Both the position numbers and the translations under genes were made by a program. Below the pieces are notes generated by a model. The model worked only from the letters and a program-made list of their open reading frames with translations. It ran no database searches and was not told where the DNA came from. Positions 1 through 8,416 of a stretch of 64,000 nucleotides of DNA are shown piece after piece. Source of the DNA: CAIWHR01 sp963788185 (GTDB lineage: Bacteria > Pseudomonadota > Gammaproteobacteria > Burkholderiales > Casimicrobiaceae); assembly GCA_963788185.1 (NCBI GenBank), contig CAWBGE010000017.1:806001-870000 (forward strand). Reading direction: 5' to 3'. How positions within the stretch are numbered: position 1 is the first letter of the stretch; every line of letters starts with the position of its first letter.

Positions 1-137
1 TCCAAGGCTCAGGCTTCAACTGGCCCGCCCCGGATCACTTCCGCGTCGTGTTCCTGCCGAATACCGACGATCTTGCCGACGCGTTCGGTCGCATCGCCCA
101 TTTCCTCGACGCCTACTCGCGCCGCAGCTCCGCATGA
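1..137 (+). CDS. Aminotransferase, C-terminal end (AlaA-like), partial
   Basis: Only the last 44 codons are inside the window, read in the frame starting at base 3 and ending at TGA 135-137. The peptide contains FNWPAPDHFRVVFLP followed by DDLADAF and a final helix. This matches the C-terminal end of class I/II PLP aminotransferases of the alanine-synthesising AlaA type, where a similar FNWPxPDHFR segment carries an arginine that binds the substrate carboxylate. The PLP lysine and N-terminal domain lie outside the window, so the substrate cannot be judged. It converges with the SDR gene that begins 40 bases downstream on the other strand. Confidence 0.7.
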   Translation, partial: QGSGFNWPAPDHFRVVFLPNTDDLADAFGRIAHFLDAYSRRSSA

Positions 138-160
138 CGCCGGTTCCGCGGATTCCGGCG
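138..160 (+). terminator. Possible terminator hairpin between convergent genes
   Basis: CGCCGG at 138-143 pairs with CCGGCG at 155-160 around an 11-base loop, directly after the aminotransferase stop codon. Only a short TTT lies downstream (164-166), so intrinsic termination would be weak. The hairpin sits in the 40-base gap between two converging genes and could serve both strands. Confidence 0.35.
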
Positions 161-177
161 CGCTTTGCCGCCTGACC

Positions 178-876
178 TCAACGCGGCAACGAGGCACCAC
201 CGCAAATCACGAGTTCCTGGCCGGTGATGGCAGCTGCGGCATCGGACAGCAGATAGGCGACGAGGGCCGCGACCTCGTCGGCACGAATCAGTCGACCCAT
301 CGGCGGCAGCTTCGGTTGCGCGGCGACGCGTGCAGGGTCGGCCAGCATCGCGGTATCGGTCGCGGCGGGCGAGACCACGTTGACGGTGACGCCGCGCCCC
401 ACCACTTCCGCCGCCCAGCTGCGTGCCAGGGAAACCATCGCGGCCTTGCTCGCGGCATACTGACTGCGGCCCGGCATGCCGCGCGAAACCCGGCTGCCGA
501 TCATCACGAAGCGTCCGCGGCCCGCGTCCGCCATGCGCGGCAACATCGCATCGGCAAGTAGAGCGGGAGTGCCGACGTGCAGCTGCCACATCAGGCGGGC
601 ATCATCGACCTTCAATCCACCCAGCGAACCGACGCGAAGAACTCCGGCGGCGTGCACGAGGGCATCCGGCGTCCCCAGGTCGGCCGCAAGACGCTCGACC
701 GCATCGGGTTCGGCCAGGTCGGTTTGAATGCTCGCGAACAGTGGGTGGGCAATGCCGGCGTCCGTACGCTGGACGCCGGTCACTTGCCAGCCGTCAGCCA
801 GCAGCCGCTCGGCCACGGCCCGGCCGATGCCGGAGCTCGTGCCCGTGACGACCGCTTGCCGGCGGTCATTCGACAC
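178..876 (-). CDS. SDR-family NAD(P)-dependent oxidoreductase
   Basis: A 232-residue classical short-chain dehydrogenase. The dinucleotide-binding TGTSSGIG motif is at residues 11-18, the catalytic serine is near 128, and YxxxK (Tyr140/Lys144) is present. The Asn that usually completes the tetrad appears to be His100. The C-terminal ITGQELVICGG segment is typical of the family. The start overlaps the end of the upstream Bug-protein gene by 11 bases, so the two are probably co-transcribed and coupled. The likely role is oxidation or reduction of a hydroxyl/keto group on the compound imported with the Bug protein. The substrate is unknown. Confidence 0.85.
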   Translation of the reverse strand: MSNDRRQAVVTGTSSGIGRAVAERLLADGWQVTGVQRTDAGIAHPLFASIQTDLAEPDAVERLAADLGTPDALVHAAGVLRVGSLGGLKVDDARLMWQLHVGTPALLADAMLPRMADAGRGRFVMIGSRVSRGMPGRSQYAASKAAMVSLARSWAAEVVGRGVTVNVVSPAATDTAMLADPARVAAQPKLPPMGRLIRADEVAALVAYLLSDAAAAITGQELVICGGASLPR

Positions 877-1876
877 GTATGTTGCCTTCGGTGATGATCT
901 TCTGCGCCTTCGCCATCTCTTCGCGCTGGAACTTGACGAAGTCCTCGACCGATCCGCCCATGACCACCAGTCCTTGCCCCAGCAATTTGTCGCGCATGTC
1001 GCCGGCGAGGGCCTTGTTCACCTCGGTGTTCAGCTTGGCGACGATGTCATCCGGCAGATTGGCAGGGCCCCACAGGCCGTACCAGCTGAACGACTCGTAG
1101 CCCGGCAACGTCTCGGCCACCGTCGGTACGTCCGGCAGCGTCGGCACGCGGGTCTTGGACGTCACGGCGACGATCTTCAGCTTGCCGCTCTTGTGGAAGC
1201 TCATCGCGCCCAGCAACGGATCGATGAAACCCGAGATCTGGCCGCCGATCAGGTCCTGCATCGCCGGCGCCGTCCCCTTGTACGGAACGATCATGTACTC
1301 GATGCCGCTGGCCTTGCGCAGCGACTCGGTGGCCAGATTGCCGGCTGAACCGAAGGAGCCGATCGCGAAGGTCAGCTTGCCGGGATTGGCCTTGCCGTAC
1401 GCGATGAGGCTCTTGACGTCGGTGATGGGCAGGTTGTTGGCGACGGAGACCGCCAGCGGCGCCTGCGCCACGGCTGCGATGGGCTTGAAGTCCTTCCACA
1501 CGTCAAAGGGTGCTTCCTTTACCGTCATCGGACCGGTGGTGAAGGTCGAGGCGTTGAACAGCAGCGTGTAGCCATCGGCGGGCGCTTTGGCCACCGCCAA
1601 AGCGCCGATGAACCCATTGCCGCCCGGCCGGTTCTCGACGATAAAGCTCTGGCCCGTCTGGTCGGCCAGCTTCTGCGTCAACTGCCGGCCCACCGCGTCC
1701 AGCGTGCCACCGGGCGGGAACGGGATGATCACCCTGACCAGCTTGGTCGGATACGCCCCCTGCGCCAACGCCATCGGCGTGGCGCCGAGCGCGGCGATGC
1801 CGGCCAGAATGGCCATCTGCACGATGGCGCGCCGGCGTTGCGGGCGAGTGAAGGAATTTGCAGCTTTTTGCGTCAT
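866..1876 (-). CDS. Bug-family (TctC-like) periplasmic substrate-binding protein
   Basis: The 336-residue protein starts with a basic N-terminus, a hydrophobic segment and an ALAQG cleavage site, consistent with export to the periplasm. The mature part begins YPTKLVRVIIPFPPGGTLD and continues with FIVENRPGGNGFIG and ADGYTLL, the hallmarks of the Bug/TctC receptors of tripartite tricarboxylate transporters, which bind small carboxylates. No TctA/TctB membrane genes are in the window, as is common for orphan Bug receptors in Burkholderiales. It is transcribed divergently from the DeoR sugar-acid operon with only 171 bases between them, so it may feed that pathway. Confidence 0.88.
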   Translation of the reverse strand: MTQKAANSFTRPQRRRAIVQMAILAGIAALGATPMALAQGAYPTKLVRVIIPFPPGGTLDAVGRQLTQKLADQTGQSFIVENRPGGNGFIGALAVAKAPADGYTLLFNASTFTTGPMTVKEAPFDVWKDFKPIAAVAQAPLAVSVANNLPITDVKSLIAYGKANPGKLTFAIGSFGSAGNLATESLRKASGIEYMIVPYKGTAPAMQDLIGGQISGFIDPLLGAMSFHKSGKLKIVAVTSKTRVPTLPDVPTVAETLPGYESFSWYGLWGPANLPDDIVAKLNTEVNKALAGDMRDKLLGQGLVVMGGSVEDFVKFQREEMAKAQKIITEGNIRVE

Positions 1877-1943
1877 GGCAGTGGCCTCGAAGTGGGGAGG
1901 TTGAGTTGCTCGTCACGGCAGCGTCGGCTCCGTGATACAGAAG

Positions 1944-1978
1944 ATCTTGCATGAAGCGCCAAAAGATGTCAATATAAT
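1944..1978. promoter_or_regulatory. Compact divergent promoter region (Bug operon / DeoR operon)
   Basis: On the plus strand a perfect -10 box TATAAT lies at 1973-1978, pointing at the DeoR gene. Its only -35-like partner is TTGCAT at 1947-1952, 20 bases away. On the minus strand a perfect -35 box TTGACA (1972-1967) directly abuts that -10 and has CAAGAT (1949-1944) at 17-base spacing, pointing at the Bug gene. The two promoters would overlap, so polymerase binding to one should exclude the other. This is seen in sequence only. Confidence 0.5.
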
Positions 1979-2047
1979 CCACATAGCATCAGCCAGTCTG
2001 TTCATGTTCCAAGTCCGTAAAGACCGTTTCGATCACCCGATATCCCT

Positions 2048-2878
2048 ATGGCTCCGTTCGAATTGATGAAGCGAACCGAAGACCTCGACGCCACGCCGCT
2101 GCTGCCCGCGCAGCGACGGCAACGCATCGTCGAGTTCCTCCGTCGTCACGGCGCCGTGACGCTGCAGCAACTTGAACAGGCGTTGCGTGTATCCATGTCG
2201 ACGCTGCGCCGCGATCTCGATGCCCTCGCCGCTGAAGGCGAGGTCGATCGAACCCACGGGGGCGCACTTCTCCGCCATCAGGAGTACAGCACGTTCGAGC
2301 CCGATCACACTGCAGCGGCCGAACTCTCTCCGCTAGAGAAACAGGCTATCGGCAGGGCCGCGGCGGACGCGTTGTTGCCGCGCCAGAGCGTCATGTTCGA
2401 CAGCGGCAGCACGGTGCTCGAAGCCGCCCGGGCCGCTGTGCATCGGAACATTCCATTGACGGCGGTGACCAACAATCTGGCCATTGCGCAGCTCTTGGGG
2501 AGCAGCACGCTGATTCAGGTGCATGTACTTGGTGGCTTGCTGCGCCAAGGCGGCAACACCCTGACCGGCGATGCATTGATTGACGGCGCGCGGGCGATAG
2601 GCGTCGACGTTCTGCTGATGGGAATTCACGCGGTGACGGAAGGCGAACTGACCGAAACCGCGCCCGAGGTCGCCGCAGTCAAGCGCGCGCTGCTGAAGGG
2701 AGCGGCGTCGAAGCGCCTGCTCGTCGACTCGTCGAAGTTCCGGCCACGCACCTTCATGCGCGTGGCATCTGCGACCGAGTTCGACGAAATCATCACCGAC
2801 GAGGGCATTCCCAACGAAGAGATCGAGCGCATGCGGGCGCTGGGCGTAAAGCTCACACTGGTTCGAGTGCCCGCGTGA
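2048..2878 (+). CDS. DeoR/GlpR-family transcriptional regulator
   Basis: A 276-residue protein with an N-terminal winged helix-turn-helix (about residues 18-75, including QRIVEFLRRHGAVT and STLRRDLDALAAEGEVDRTHGGA). A C-terminal sugar-phosphate-sensing DeoRC domain contains MFDSGSTVLEAA and LLVDSSKF. It heads the sugar-acid operon, and its last codon overlaps the GTG start of the kinase gene. Regulators of this family usually repress their own operon until a phosphorylated intermediate accumulates. No clear ribosome site precedes ATG 2048. ATG 2066 is an alternative start that would keep the whole DNA-binding domain. Confidence 0.88.
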   Translation: MAPFELMKRTEDLDATPLLPAQRRQRIVEFLRRHGAVTLQQLEQALRVSMSTLRRDLDALAAEGEVDRTHGGALLRHQEYSTFEPDHTAAAELSPLEKQAIGRAAADALLPRQSVMFDSGSTVLEAARAAVHRNIPLTAVTNNLAIAQLLGSSTLIQVHVLGGLLRQGGNTLTGDALIDGARAIGVDVLLMGIHAVTEGELTETAPEVAAVKRALLKGAASKRLLVDSSKFRPRTFMRVASATEFDEIITDEGIPNEEIERMRALGVKLTLVRVPA

Positions 2879-4035
2879 CCGACGTGCACATCCTCGCCGA
2901 CGACCTCACCGGCGCGCTGGACAGCGCAGCCGCCTTCGCCGGCGACGTGCCGGTGTATCTCGACTCGCCGGAGTCGGACGGCGCGCTTTCGTCGCCGGTT
3001 TCGGTGGTGGCCACCGCTACCCGCGACGTACCGATCGAATCCTTGCCGGGCCTCCTCGAGCCTTCGCTCCGTTGGCTTGGCGATGCGAAGGTCGCGTTCA
3101 AGAAGATCGACAGCCTGCTGCGCGGGAACACCTTCGCGGAATGCGCCTACATTGCGCGCGCAGGCGGATTCCGGAAGATCGCCTTCGTGCCGGCCTTTCC
3201 GCAACAGGGGCGCATCACGGTGGAAGGTCGACAGTGCGTCATTCCGCCCGGCGGGTCGTTTCCCGATCGACAGGAACTGGGTGCCGCGGCTCCGGCTGCG
3301 GCCTTCGCCGTTTTAGGGCTGGACGTCACATCGTCGGCCGACGCGTCGCCTGACCGATTGTCGGTGTGGATCCCCGAAGTTCGCTGCGACGACGATCTCG
3401 CTCGCGTCGCTGCCGTGCAGACGCGTGCCGAAGCGAGGCATTGGCTTTGGTGCGGCAGCGCCGGCCTGGCACATGCGACGGCACATTCGCTCGGATTGGC
3501 CGCGGACGGCCGGCAGACTGAATTCCCCGATGCGTCTCCGGGACCGGTGCTCCTCATCAGCGCGAGTCATCATCCCGTCGTGCAACGGCAGTGGGATGTC
3601 GTGAAAGCTGCGGAAAGTGGCGCGATCGTTGCGCTTCACGGCACTCGATCGACGCTGCGGTCGGCGCTGCGCTCCATGGGGCAGCCGCTCGACTTCGCGA
3701 TGTTCAATCTGTCTCCGCATCGGGTCCTGTCGGCGCAGGACGCCGCGGCGCTGTTGGCGAAGCAGCTCGACCAGATCGTCCGCGAGTCTCCGCGGCCAGC
3801 CTCCCTGGTCGTCGTCGGCGGCGATACCTTGCGCGCGCTCTGTCGCGCCGCTCACGCCCGCACGCTCATGGCCGGCATCTCGCTACGCGCCGGTTGGGGC
3901 TGCGCGCGCCTCGTCGGTGGCACCTGGGACGGAATCCAGGTTCACTCCCGCTCGGGGGCCTTCGGCGATCCCGAGGACCTTTCAACGATGGTGCGCCTGG
4001 TCGTCCGGCGCGACACAACCCACAAGGAACAGTGA
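2875..4035 (+). CDS. Four-carbon acid sugar kinase (DUF1537; threonate/erythronate kinase type)
   Basis: The 386-residue protein begins at GTG 2875, overlapping the DeoR stop by 4 bases. The N-terminal ADDLTGALDSAAAF motif is the signature of the DUF1537 sugar-acid kinases. The C-terminal nucleotide-binding part carries VVGGDTLRALC and SGAFGDPEDL. Characterised members (OtnK, DtnK, DenK) phosphorylate 3-oxo-tetronates, D-threonate or D-erythronate at O4. The adjacent PdxA2 gene makes D-threonate or D-erythronate kinase the best guess, because PdxA2 oxidatively decarboxylates the 4-phosphate product to dihydroxyacetone phosphate. Exact stereochemistry is not readable from sequence. Confidence 0.82.
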   Translation: MTDVHILADDLTGALDSAAAFAGDVPVYLDSPESDGALSSPVSVVATATRDVPIESLPGLLEPSLRWLGDAKVAFKKIDSLLRGNTFAECAYIARAGGFRKIAFVPAFPQQGRITVEGRQCVIPPGGSFPDRQELGAAAPAAAFAVLGLDVTSSADASPDRLSVWIPEVRCDDDLARVAAVQTRAEARHWLWCGSAGLAHATAHSLGLAADGRQTEFPDASPGPVLLISASHHPVVQRQWDVVKAAESGAIVALHGTRSTLRSALRSMGQPLDFAMFNLSPHRVLSAQDAAALLAKQLDQIVRESPRPASLVVVGGDTLRALCRAAHARTLMAGISLRAGWGCARLVGGTWDGIQVHSRSGAFGDPEDLSTMVRLVVRRDTTHKEQ

Positions 4036-4037
4036 CC

Positions 4038-5111
4038 ATGACCCAGCCGATTCGACTTGCAGTCACCATGGGCGACCCTGCCGGGATCGGTCCCGAGATC
4101 ATTGCCAAGGCGGTGCGGAAGATGCACGGCCTGGTCCTGAGCCGCAGGATCGAGTTCATCGTCCTCGGAAGTGCTGCTGAAATGGACAGGGCGGAGCGGC
4201 AGCTCGAGCCTTGGGCGGCGGATGAATGTCCGCTGTACAGGATGATCGACGTCGGTCCTGTAGATCAACCCGTCGTCGTCGGAACAATCTCGGTGACCGG
4301 CGGGGAGTGGGCATACCGGGCTGTTGTGCGCGCCGCGAAGTTGATACAGGACGGCGAAGCGGACGCCATCGTCACCGGCCCGCTGTCCAAGGAGGCACTG
4401 CATCTCGCCGGACATCTGTTCGAGGGTCATACCGAACTCCTCGCGCACCTCACCGGCATGCGCGATGCAGTCATGATGCTGGCGCACGGCCCCATGCGCG
4501 TCAGCCACGTCACCACCCACTGCGCGCTGGCCGACGTGCCGAAGCGGGTGACACCGGCGCGCCTGCGTCGGGTGTTCGATGTCACGCTCGATGCCCTCAA
4601 GGCATTGGGCATCGCCAGTCCGCGCATCGGTGTCGCCGCGCTCAATCCGCACGCCGGTGAAGGCGGAATTCTCGGCAAAGAGGACGACGAAGTCATCGTG
4701 CCGGTCATCGCCGAGTACAAGAAGCGCGGCGTCGCGATCTCCGGACCCTGGCCGGGCGACACCGTATTCATCAAACTTCGCGCCGAGCAATTCGATGCGG
4801 TGATCGCGATGTTCCATGATCAGGGTCACATCCCGGTCAAGCTGATGGGCTTCAACGTCAATCCCGCGACGGGCGCCTGGCAGGCGATCAGCGGCGTCAA
4901 CATCACCCTCGGACTCCCGATCCTGCGCACCTCGGTCGATCACGGCACAGCGTTCGACATCGCGGGGAAGGGGATCGCGAATGCAGACAGCCTGGTCGAC
5001 GCCGCAGAGTATGCGTTGCGACTTGTGGAAGGACGGCGAAACGCCATCCCCGAACCTGCGTCGGCTGCGTCTGTTGGCGCCGCGGGAACTGCCGGATCGC
5101 CCACACCGTAA
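4038..5111 (+). CDS. pdxA2: PdxA2: 4-phospho-D-threonate (4-hydroxythreonine-4-phosphate-like) dehydrogenase
   Basis: A 357-residue PdxA-family dehydrogenase starting at ATG 4038, two bases after the kinase stop. The family motif VTMGDPAGIGPE is at the N-terminus. The three metal-binding histidines are visible in EGHTELLAHLTG, TTHCALADVP and FHDQGHIPVKL, as is the ending DHGTAFDIAGKG. In the pyridoxal pathway PdxA oxidises 4-phosphohydroxy-L-threonine. Beside a DUF1537 kinase it is instead the PdxA2 type, which converts the 4-phospho sugar acid to dihydroxyacetone phosphate and CO2. The extra C-terminal tail of about 20 small residues is not part of the fold. Confidence 0.85.
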   Translation: MTQPIRLAVTMGDPAGIGPEIIAKAVRKMHGLVLSRRIEFIVLGSAAEMDRAERQLEPWAADECPLYRMIDVGPVDQPVVVGTISVTGGEWAYRAVVRAAKLIQDGEADAIVTGPLSKEALHLAGHLFEGHTELLAHLTGMRDAVMMLAHGPMRVSHVTTHCALADVPKRVTPARLRRVFDVTLDALKALGIASPRIGVAALNPHAGEGGILGKEDDEVIVPVIAEYKKRGVAISGPWPGDTVFIKLRAEQFDAVIAMFHDQGHIPVKLMGFNVNPATGAWQAISGVNITLGLPILRTSVDHGTAFDIAGKGIANADSLVDAAEYALRLVEGRRNAIPEPASAASVGAAGTAGSPTP

Positions 5112-5127
5112 CGCCCCCTTGATTGCC

Positions 5128-6327
5128 ATGTCCATGGACCCGTCCGCAATGAGCGACCCGACCCATCTCACCGGCACTGTGCACAGAGCCGACGCCGATC
5201 CCGACCGTCTCGAGGCCGATCTGCCCACCGACTGTGTCCAGAGCCACGCGGCGAATCTGATGCCGCTGCCCAATGGCGATATCGGTTGTGTGTGGTTTGG
5301 CGGCACGCAGGAGGGCGTCGCGGACATCTCGATCTACTTCGCGCGCCTGGCGAAGGGCGAGGCCCGCTGGTCGTTTCCGGTCAAGCTGTCCGAGGACGCG
5401 ACAAGGTCCGAGCAGAACCCCATTCTGTTTGTCGCGCCGGACGGCAAGCTCTGGCTCCTGCACACCTCGCAGAAGTCCGGCAACCAGGACACCGCAGTCG
5501 TGAAATGCCGGGTGTCCGGGGACAATGGCCGGACGTGGGGTCCGAGTGAGGTTCTCTTCGACACTCCGGGGACTTTCGTGCGCCAGCCCCTCGTGGTGCT
5601 GCAGAACGCCGACTGGCTTGTCCCGGTGTTTCATTGCCTGACCGCGCCCGGAGAGAAATGGGTGGGAAACAACGACATCAGCGCGGTCCGAATCTCGACC
5701 GACCAGGGAGCGACGTGGAGCGAGTACTCGGTGCCCGACAGCACCGGATGCGTGCACATGAACGTAGTCAAGGCGGCGAATGGAGGATTGCTGGCCTTCT
5801 TCCGCAGCCGCTGGGCGGATCACGTCTACATCAGCCGCTCCACGGACAACGGCCGGCATTGGAGTGTGCCGCAGCCCACCGAGTTGCCCAACAACAACTC
5901 ATCGATCCAGGTGACTCGGCTTTCCAACGGGCATCTCGCCATCGTCTACAACGACATGAGCGCCGCCCGGGCGAGCGAGCGCAGGGTCTCGCTCTACGAC
6001 GAGATCGAGGACGAAGAAGCGGCGCCGTCCAGCACCGCTGCAGAACGTGCACCGTCACCGGATGGCAGGACCGCCTTCTGGGGCGCGCCGCGCGCGCCGA
6101 TGACGATCGCCATCTCGGAAGACGACGGCAGGACGTGGCCGCGCAAGCGGAACCTGGAAACCGGCGACGGCTACTGCATGACGAACAATTCGGCGCAGCG
6201 GCTGAATCGCGAATACTCCTACCCGTCGATCCAGCAGACGTCCGACGGATCGATTCACATCGCCTATACGGTGTTCCGGCAGAAAATCCGCTACGTCCGC
6301 ATAAGCGAAGACTGGGTTTCGCGCTGA
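5128..6327 (+). CDS. Cytoplasmic BNR/Asp-box (sialidase-fold) protein
   Basis: A 399-residue protein with four Asp-box motifs (SGDNGRTWGP, STDQGATWSE, STDNGRHWSV, SEDDGRTWPR), which predicts a six-bladed sialidase-type beta-propeller. There is no signal peptide, so it should act in the cytoplasm. ATG 5128 lies 16 bases after the PdxA2 stop; 5134 and 5149 are other possible starts. Being embedded in a sugar-acid operon, it may be a glycoside hydrolase, lyase or lactone-handling enzyme acting before the kinase. A true sialidase role is not supported by anything else nearby. The function is unknown. Confidence 0.75.
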   Translation: MSMDPSAMSDPTHLTGTVHRADADPDRLEADLPTDCVQSHAANLMPLPNGDIGCVWFGGTQEGVADISIYFARLAKGEARWSFPVKLSEDATRSEQNPILFVAPDGKLWLLHTSQKSGNQDTAVVKCRVSGDNGRTWGPSEVLFDTPGTFVRQPLVVLQNADWLVPVFHCLTAPGEKWVGNNDISAVRISTDQGATWSEYSVPDSTGCVHMNVVKAANGGLLAFFRSRWADHVYISRSTDNGRHWSVPQPTELPNNNSSIQVTRLSNGHLAIVYNDMSAARASERRVSLYDEIEDEEAAPSSTAAERAPSPDGRTAFWGAPRAPMTIAISEDDGRTWPRKRNLETGDGYCMTNNSAQRLNREYSYPSIQQTSDGSIHIAYTVFRQKIRYVRISEDWVSR

Positions 6328-6366
6328 TTGGCTGTTACGCGTCATCGAACCGTGGAGGGAATCACC

Positions 6367-7530
6367 ATGCATCCGGCGATCTGCACGCAATTGCATGCCG
6401 GGCGAGTCGTTGCCGGCCCCGGCAGCATCGAACGCCTGCCCGATCTGGTCAGCGATTTTGGTGGCCGCCGCGTGCTGATCGTCAGCGACAAAGGGGTGGC
6501 TCGGGCGGGTCTGGTCGACCGACCGCGAGCGCTGCTCGCAGCCGGGGGTGTGGCCGTCACCGTGCTCGACGACACGCCGCCGGAGCCGGAAGTCAAGCAC
6601 GTCGAGACGCTGTTCGCCGCCGCGAAAGCCGCAGGAGGTGCAGACGTCGTGGTTGGCATCGGCGGCGGGAGCGCGATGGACGTCGCCAAGATACTTGCCG
6701 TGTTGCTCGCACAGCCGGTCACGCTTTCCGCGCTGCTTGCCAAGGAACCGATCCGCAGTCGCGGACTGCCGACCGTGATGGTTCCAACCACCGCAGGCAC
6801 CGGGTCCGAGGCAACGCCCAATGCCATCGTTCTGGTCCCCGAGGACGAACTCAAGGTCGGGATCGTGAGCCCGAACCTCATGCCCGATGGCGTGATCCTC
6901 GATCCTCTGCTCACGCTGACCCTGCCGCCCGCGATCACCGCCGCCACCGGCATGGATGCGTTGACGCACGCGATCGAGTGTTACTGCTCAAAAAAAGGCA
7001 ACCTGTTCAGCGACCTCTACGGACTCGAGGCGATCCGACTCATCGCCGGCAGCATCCGCCGCGCCTATCGGGACGGCAAGGACGTCGACGCACGCTTTGA
7101 CATGCTGCTGGGCGCGTATTACGGCGGTGTTTGCATCGCCACATCGAGCACCACGGCAGTCCATGCGTTGGCCTATCCGCTGGGCGGCAGGTACCGCATT
7201 GCGCACGGACTGTCGAATGCGATGCTGCTGCCTTTCGTCATGGAGTTCAATCTCGAGGGCTCGGAGCAAAGATTTCAGGCGATGGCGGGGGCGATGGGGA
7301 TTCCAGTCGACGGCCGGACTGCGCGAGAGGCCGGTGAGCGGATGATCGCCGCGCTTTACGAACTCAATGCCGACCTCGACATCGTTTCCAGTTTGCGTGA
7401 CAAGGGGATCACCGACCGCGACCTCGACGGACTGGTCGACGGCGCCGCCAAGGTCACCCGACTGCTCGACAACAATCCTCGACCGATGTCCTGCGCCGAC
7501 ATGCGCGCGATCTATCAACGCCTGATGTGA
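6367..7530 (+). CDS. Iron-containing (group III) alcohol dehydrogenase
   Basis: A 387-residue Fe-ADH family enzyme. The NAD-binding GIGGGSAMDVAK motif, the TTAGTGSEAT segment and the metal ligands in GMDALTHAIECY (Asp, His) and VHALAYPLGGRYRIAHG (two His) are all present. ATG 6367 was chosen because GTGGAGG precedes it at suitable spacing; an in-frame upstream extension has no such site. The family includes lactaldehyde, glycerol and hydroxy-acid dehydrogenases as well as maleylacetate reductases. Its position between the propeller protein and an aldolase suggests it handles a hydroxy-aldehyde or hydroxy-acid intermediate of the same pathway. Confidence 0.85.
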   Translation: MHPAICTQLHAGRVVAGPGSIERLPDLVSDFGGRRVLIVSDKGVARAGLVDRPRALLAAGGVAVTVLDDTPPEPEVKHVETLFAAAKAAGGADVVVGIGGGSAMDVAKILAVLLAQPVTLSALLAKEPIRSRGLPTVMVPTTAGTGSEATPNAIVLVPEDELKVGIVSPNLMPDGVILDPLLTLTLPPAITAATGMDALTHAIECYCSKKGNLFSDLYGLEAIRLIAGSIRRAYRDGKDVDARFDMLLGAYYGGVCIATSSTTAVHALAYPLGGRYRIAHGLSNAMLLPFVMEFNLEGSEQRFQAMAGAMGIPVDGRTAREAGERMIAALYELNADLDIVSSLRDKGITDRDLDGLVDGAAKVTRLLDNNPRPMSCADMRAIYQRLM

Positions 7531-7549
7531 CCAACGGGATCACCACACC

Positions 7550-8323
7550 ATGAACACATTGCCGCACAATTCCTTCAAGGAAGCCCTCGCCGGTGGCAGC
7601 CGCCAGATCGGCCTGTGGGTCAATTTTGCCAACCACGTCGTCGCCGAGGTCGTCGCGTGCTCGGGCTTCGATTGGCTGCTGTTCGACATGGAGCACACGC
7701 CCAACGATCTGCAGATCGTCGGTCAGCAACTGCTCGCGGTGCGCGGCACGCCCACGGCGGCAGTGGTTCGCGTACCGGTCCACGACATGGCGTGGATCAA
7801 GCGGGTGCTCGATGCAGGCGCACCGAACGTCATGGTCCCGAACATCCGTAATGTCGCCGAGGCGCGCGAAGCGGTAGCCTGGACACGATTCGCACCCGAG
7901 GGGTTGCGTGGCGTGGCGGGCAGCACGCGCGCCGGCAACTACACGCGCTACAAGGACTACATGGCCCGTGCCAATGACGAGATCGGATTGATCCTGCAGA
8001 TCGAGTCGCGAGAGGCGCTCGACGACCTCGACGCCATCTGCCGCGTTCCGGGAGTCGACGCCGTGTTCATCGGCCCGTCCGATTTGGCCGCGAGTCTTGG
8101 TCATCGCGGGCAGCCAGGGCATCCCGAGGTTCAGGCGGCGATCAGCCATGCATTCAAGACCGCTCGAAATGCCGGCCGGGCCAGTGGTATCCTCGCCGCG
8201 GACGGCAAGGCCGAGCAGTATCTCGACCAGGGGGCAGCGATGGTGGGCGTCGGAACCGATCTGCACCTCCTCATCGCCGCGGCCGACGGCCTGGCAGCGC
8301 GCTTCAAAGTGGCGTCAACGTAA
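7550..8323 (+). CDS. HpcH/HpaI-family class II aldolase
   Basis: A 257-residue TIM-barrel aldolase. It contains LWVNFANHVVAEVVACSGFDWLLFDMEHTPND, the arginine-bearing VVRVPVHD, the metal-binding Glu in LQIESREAL and Asp in FIGPSDLAASLG. Family members cleave 2-keto-3-deoxy or 4-hydroxy-2-oxo acids to pyruvate and an aldehyde, using Mg2+ or Mn2+. It is the last gene of the DeoR operon, 19 bases after the dehydrogenase. Together they suggest that a sugar acid can also be broken down by retro-aldol cleavage beside the kinase/PdxA2 route. Confidence 0.85.
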   Translation: MNTLPHNSFKEALAGGSRQIGLWVNFANHVVAEVVACSGFDWLLFDMEHTPNDLQIVGQQLLAVRGTPTAAVVRVPVHDMAWIKRVLDAGAPNVMVPNIRNVAEAREAVAWTRFAPEGLRGVAGSTRAGNYTRYKDYMARANDEIGLILQIESREALDDLDAICRVPGVDAVFIGPSDLAASLGHRGQPGHPEVQAAISHAFKTARNAGRASGILAADGKAEQYLDQGAAMVGVGTDLHLLIAAADGLAARFKVAST

Positions 8324-8416
8324 GAGCGGCATTGCGCGGCCGCGCTCCCGGGCGCTGATCTTTCCCGGGCACCTTGCGCGCGCCGACCCGGACCGACCTT
8401 GAGCGAGAGTTCCCAC

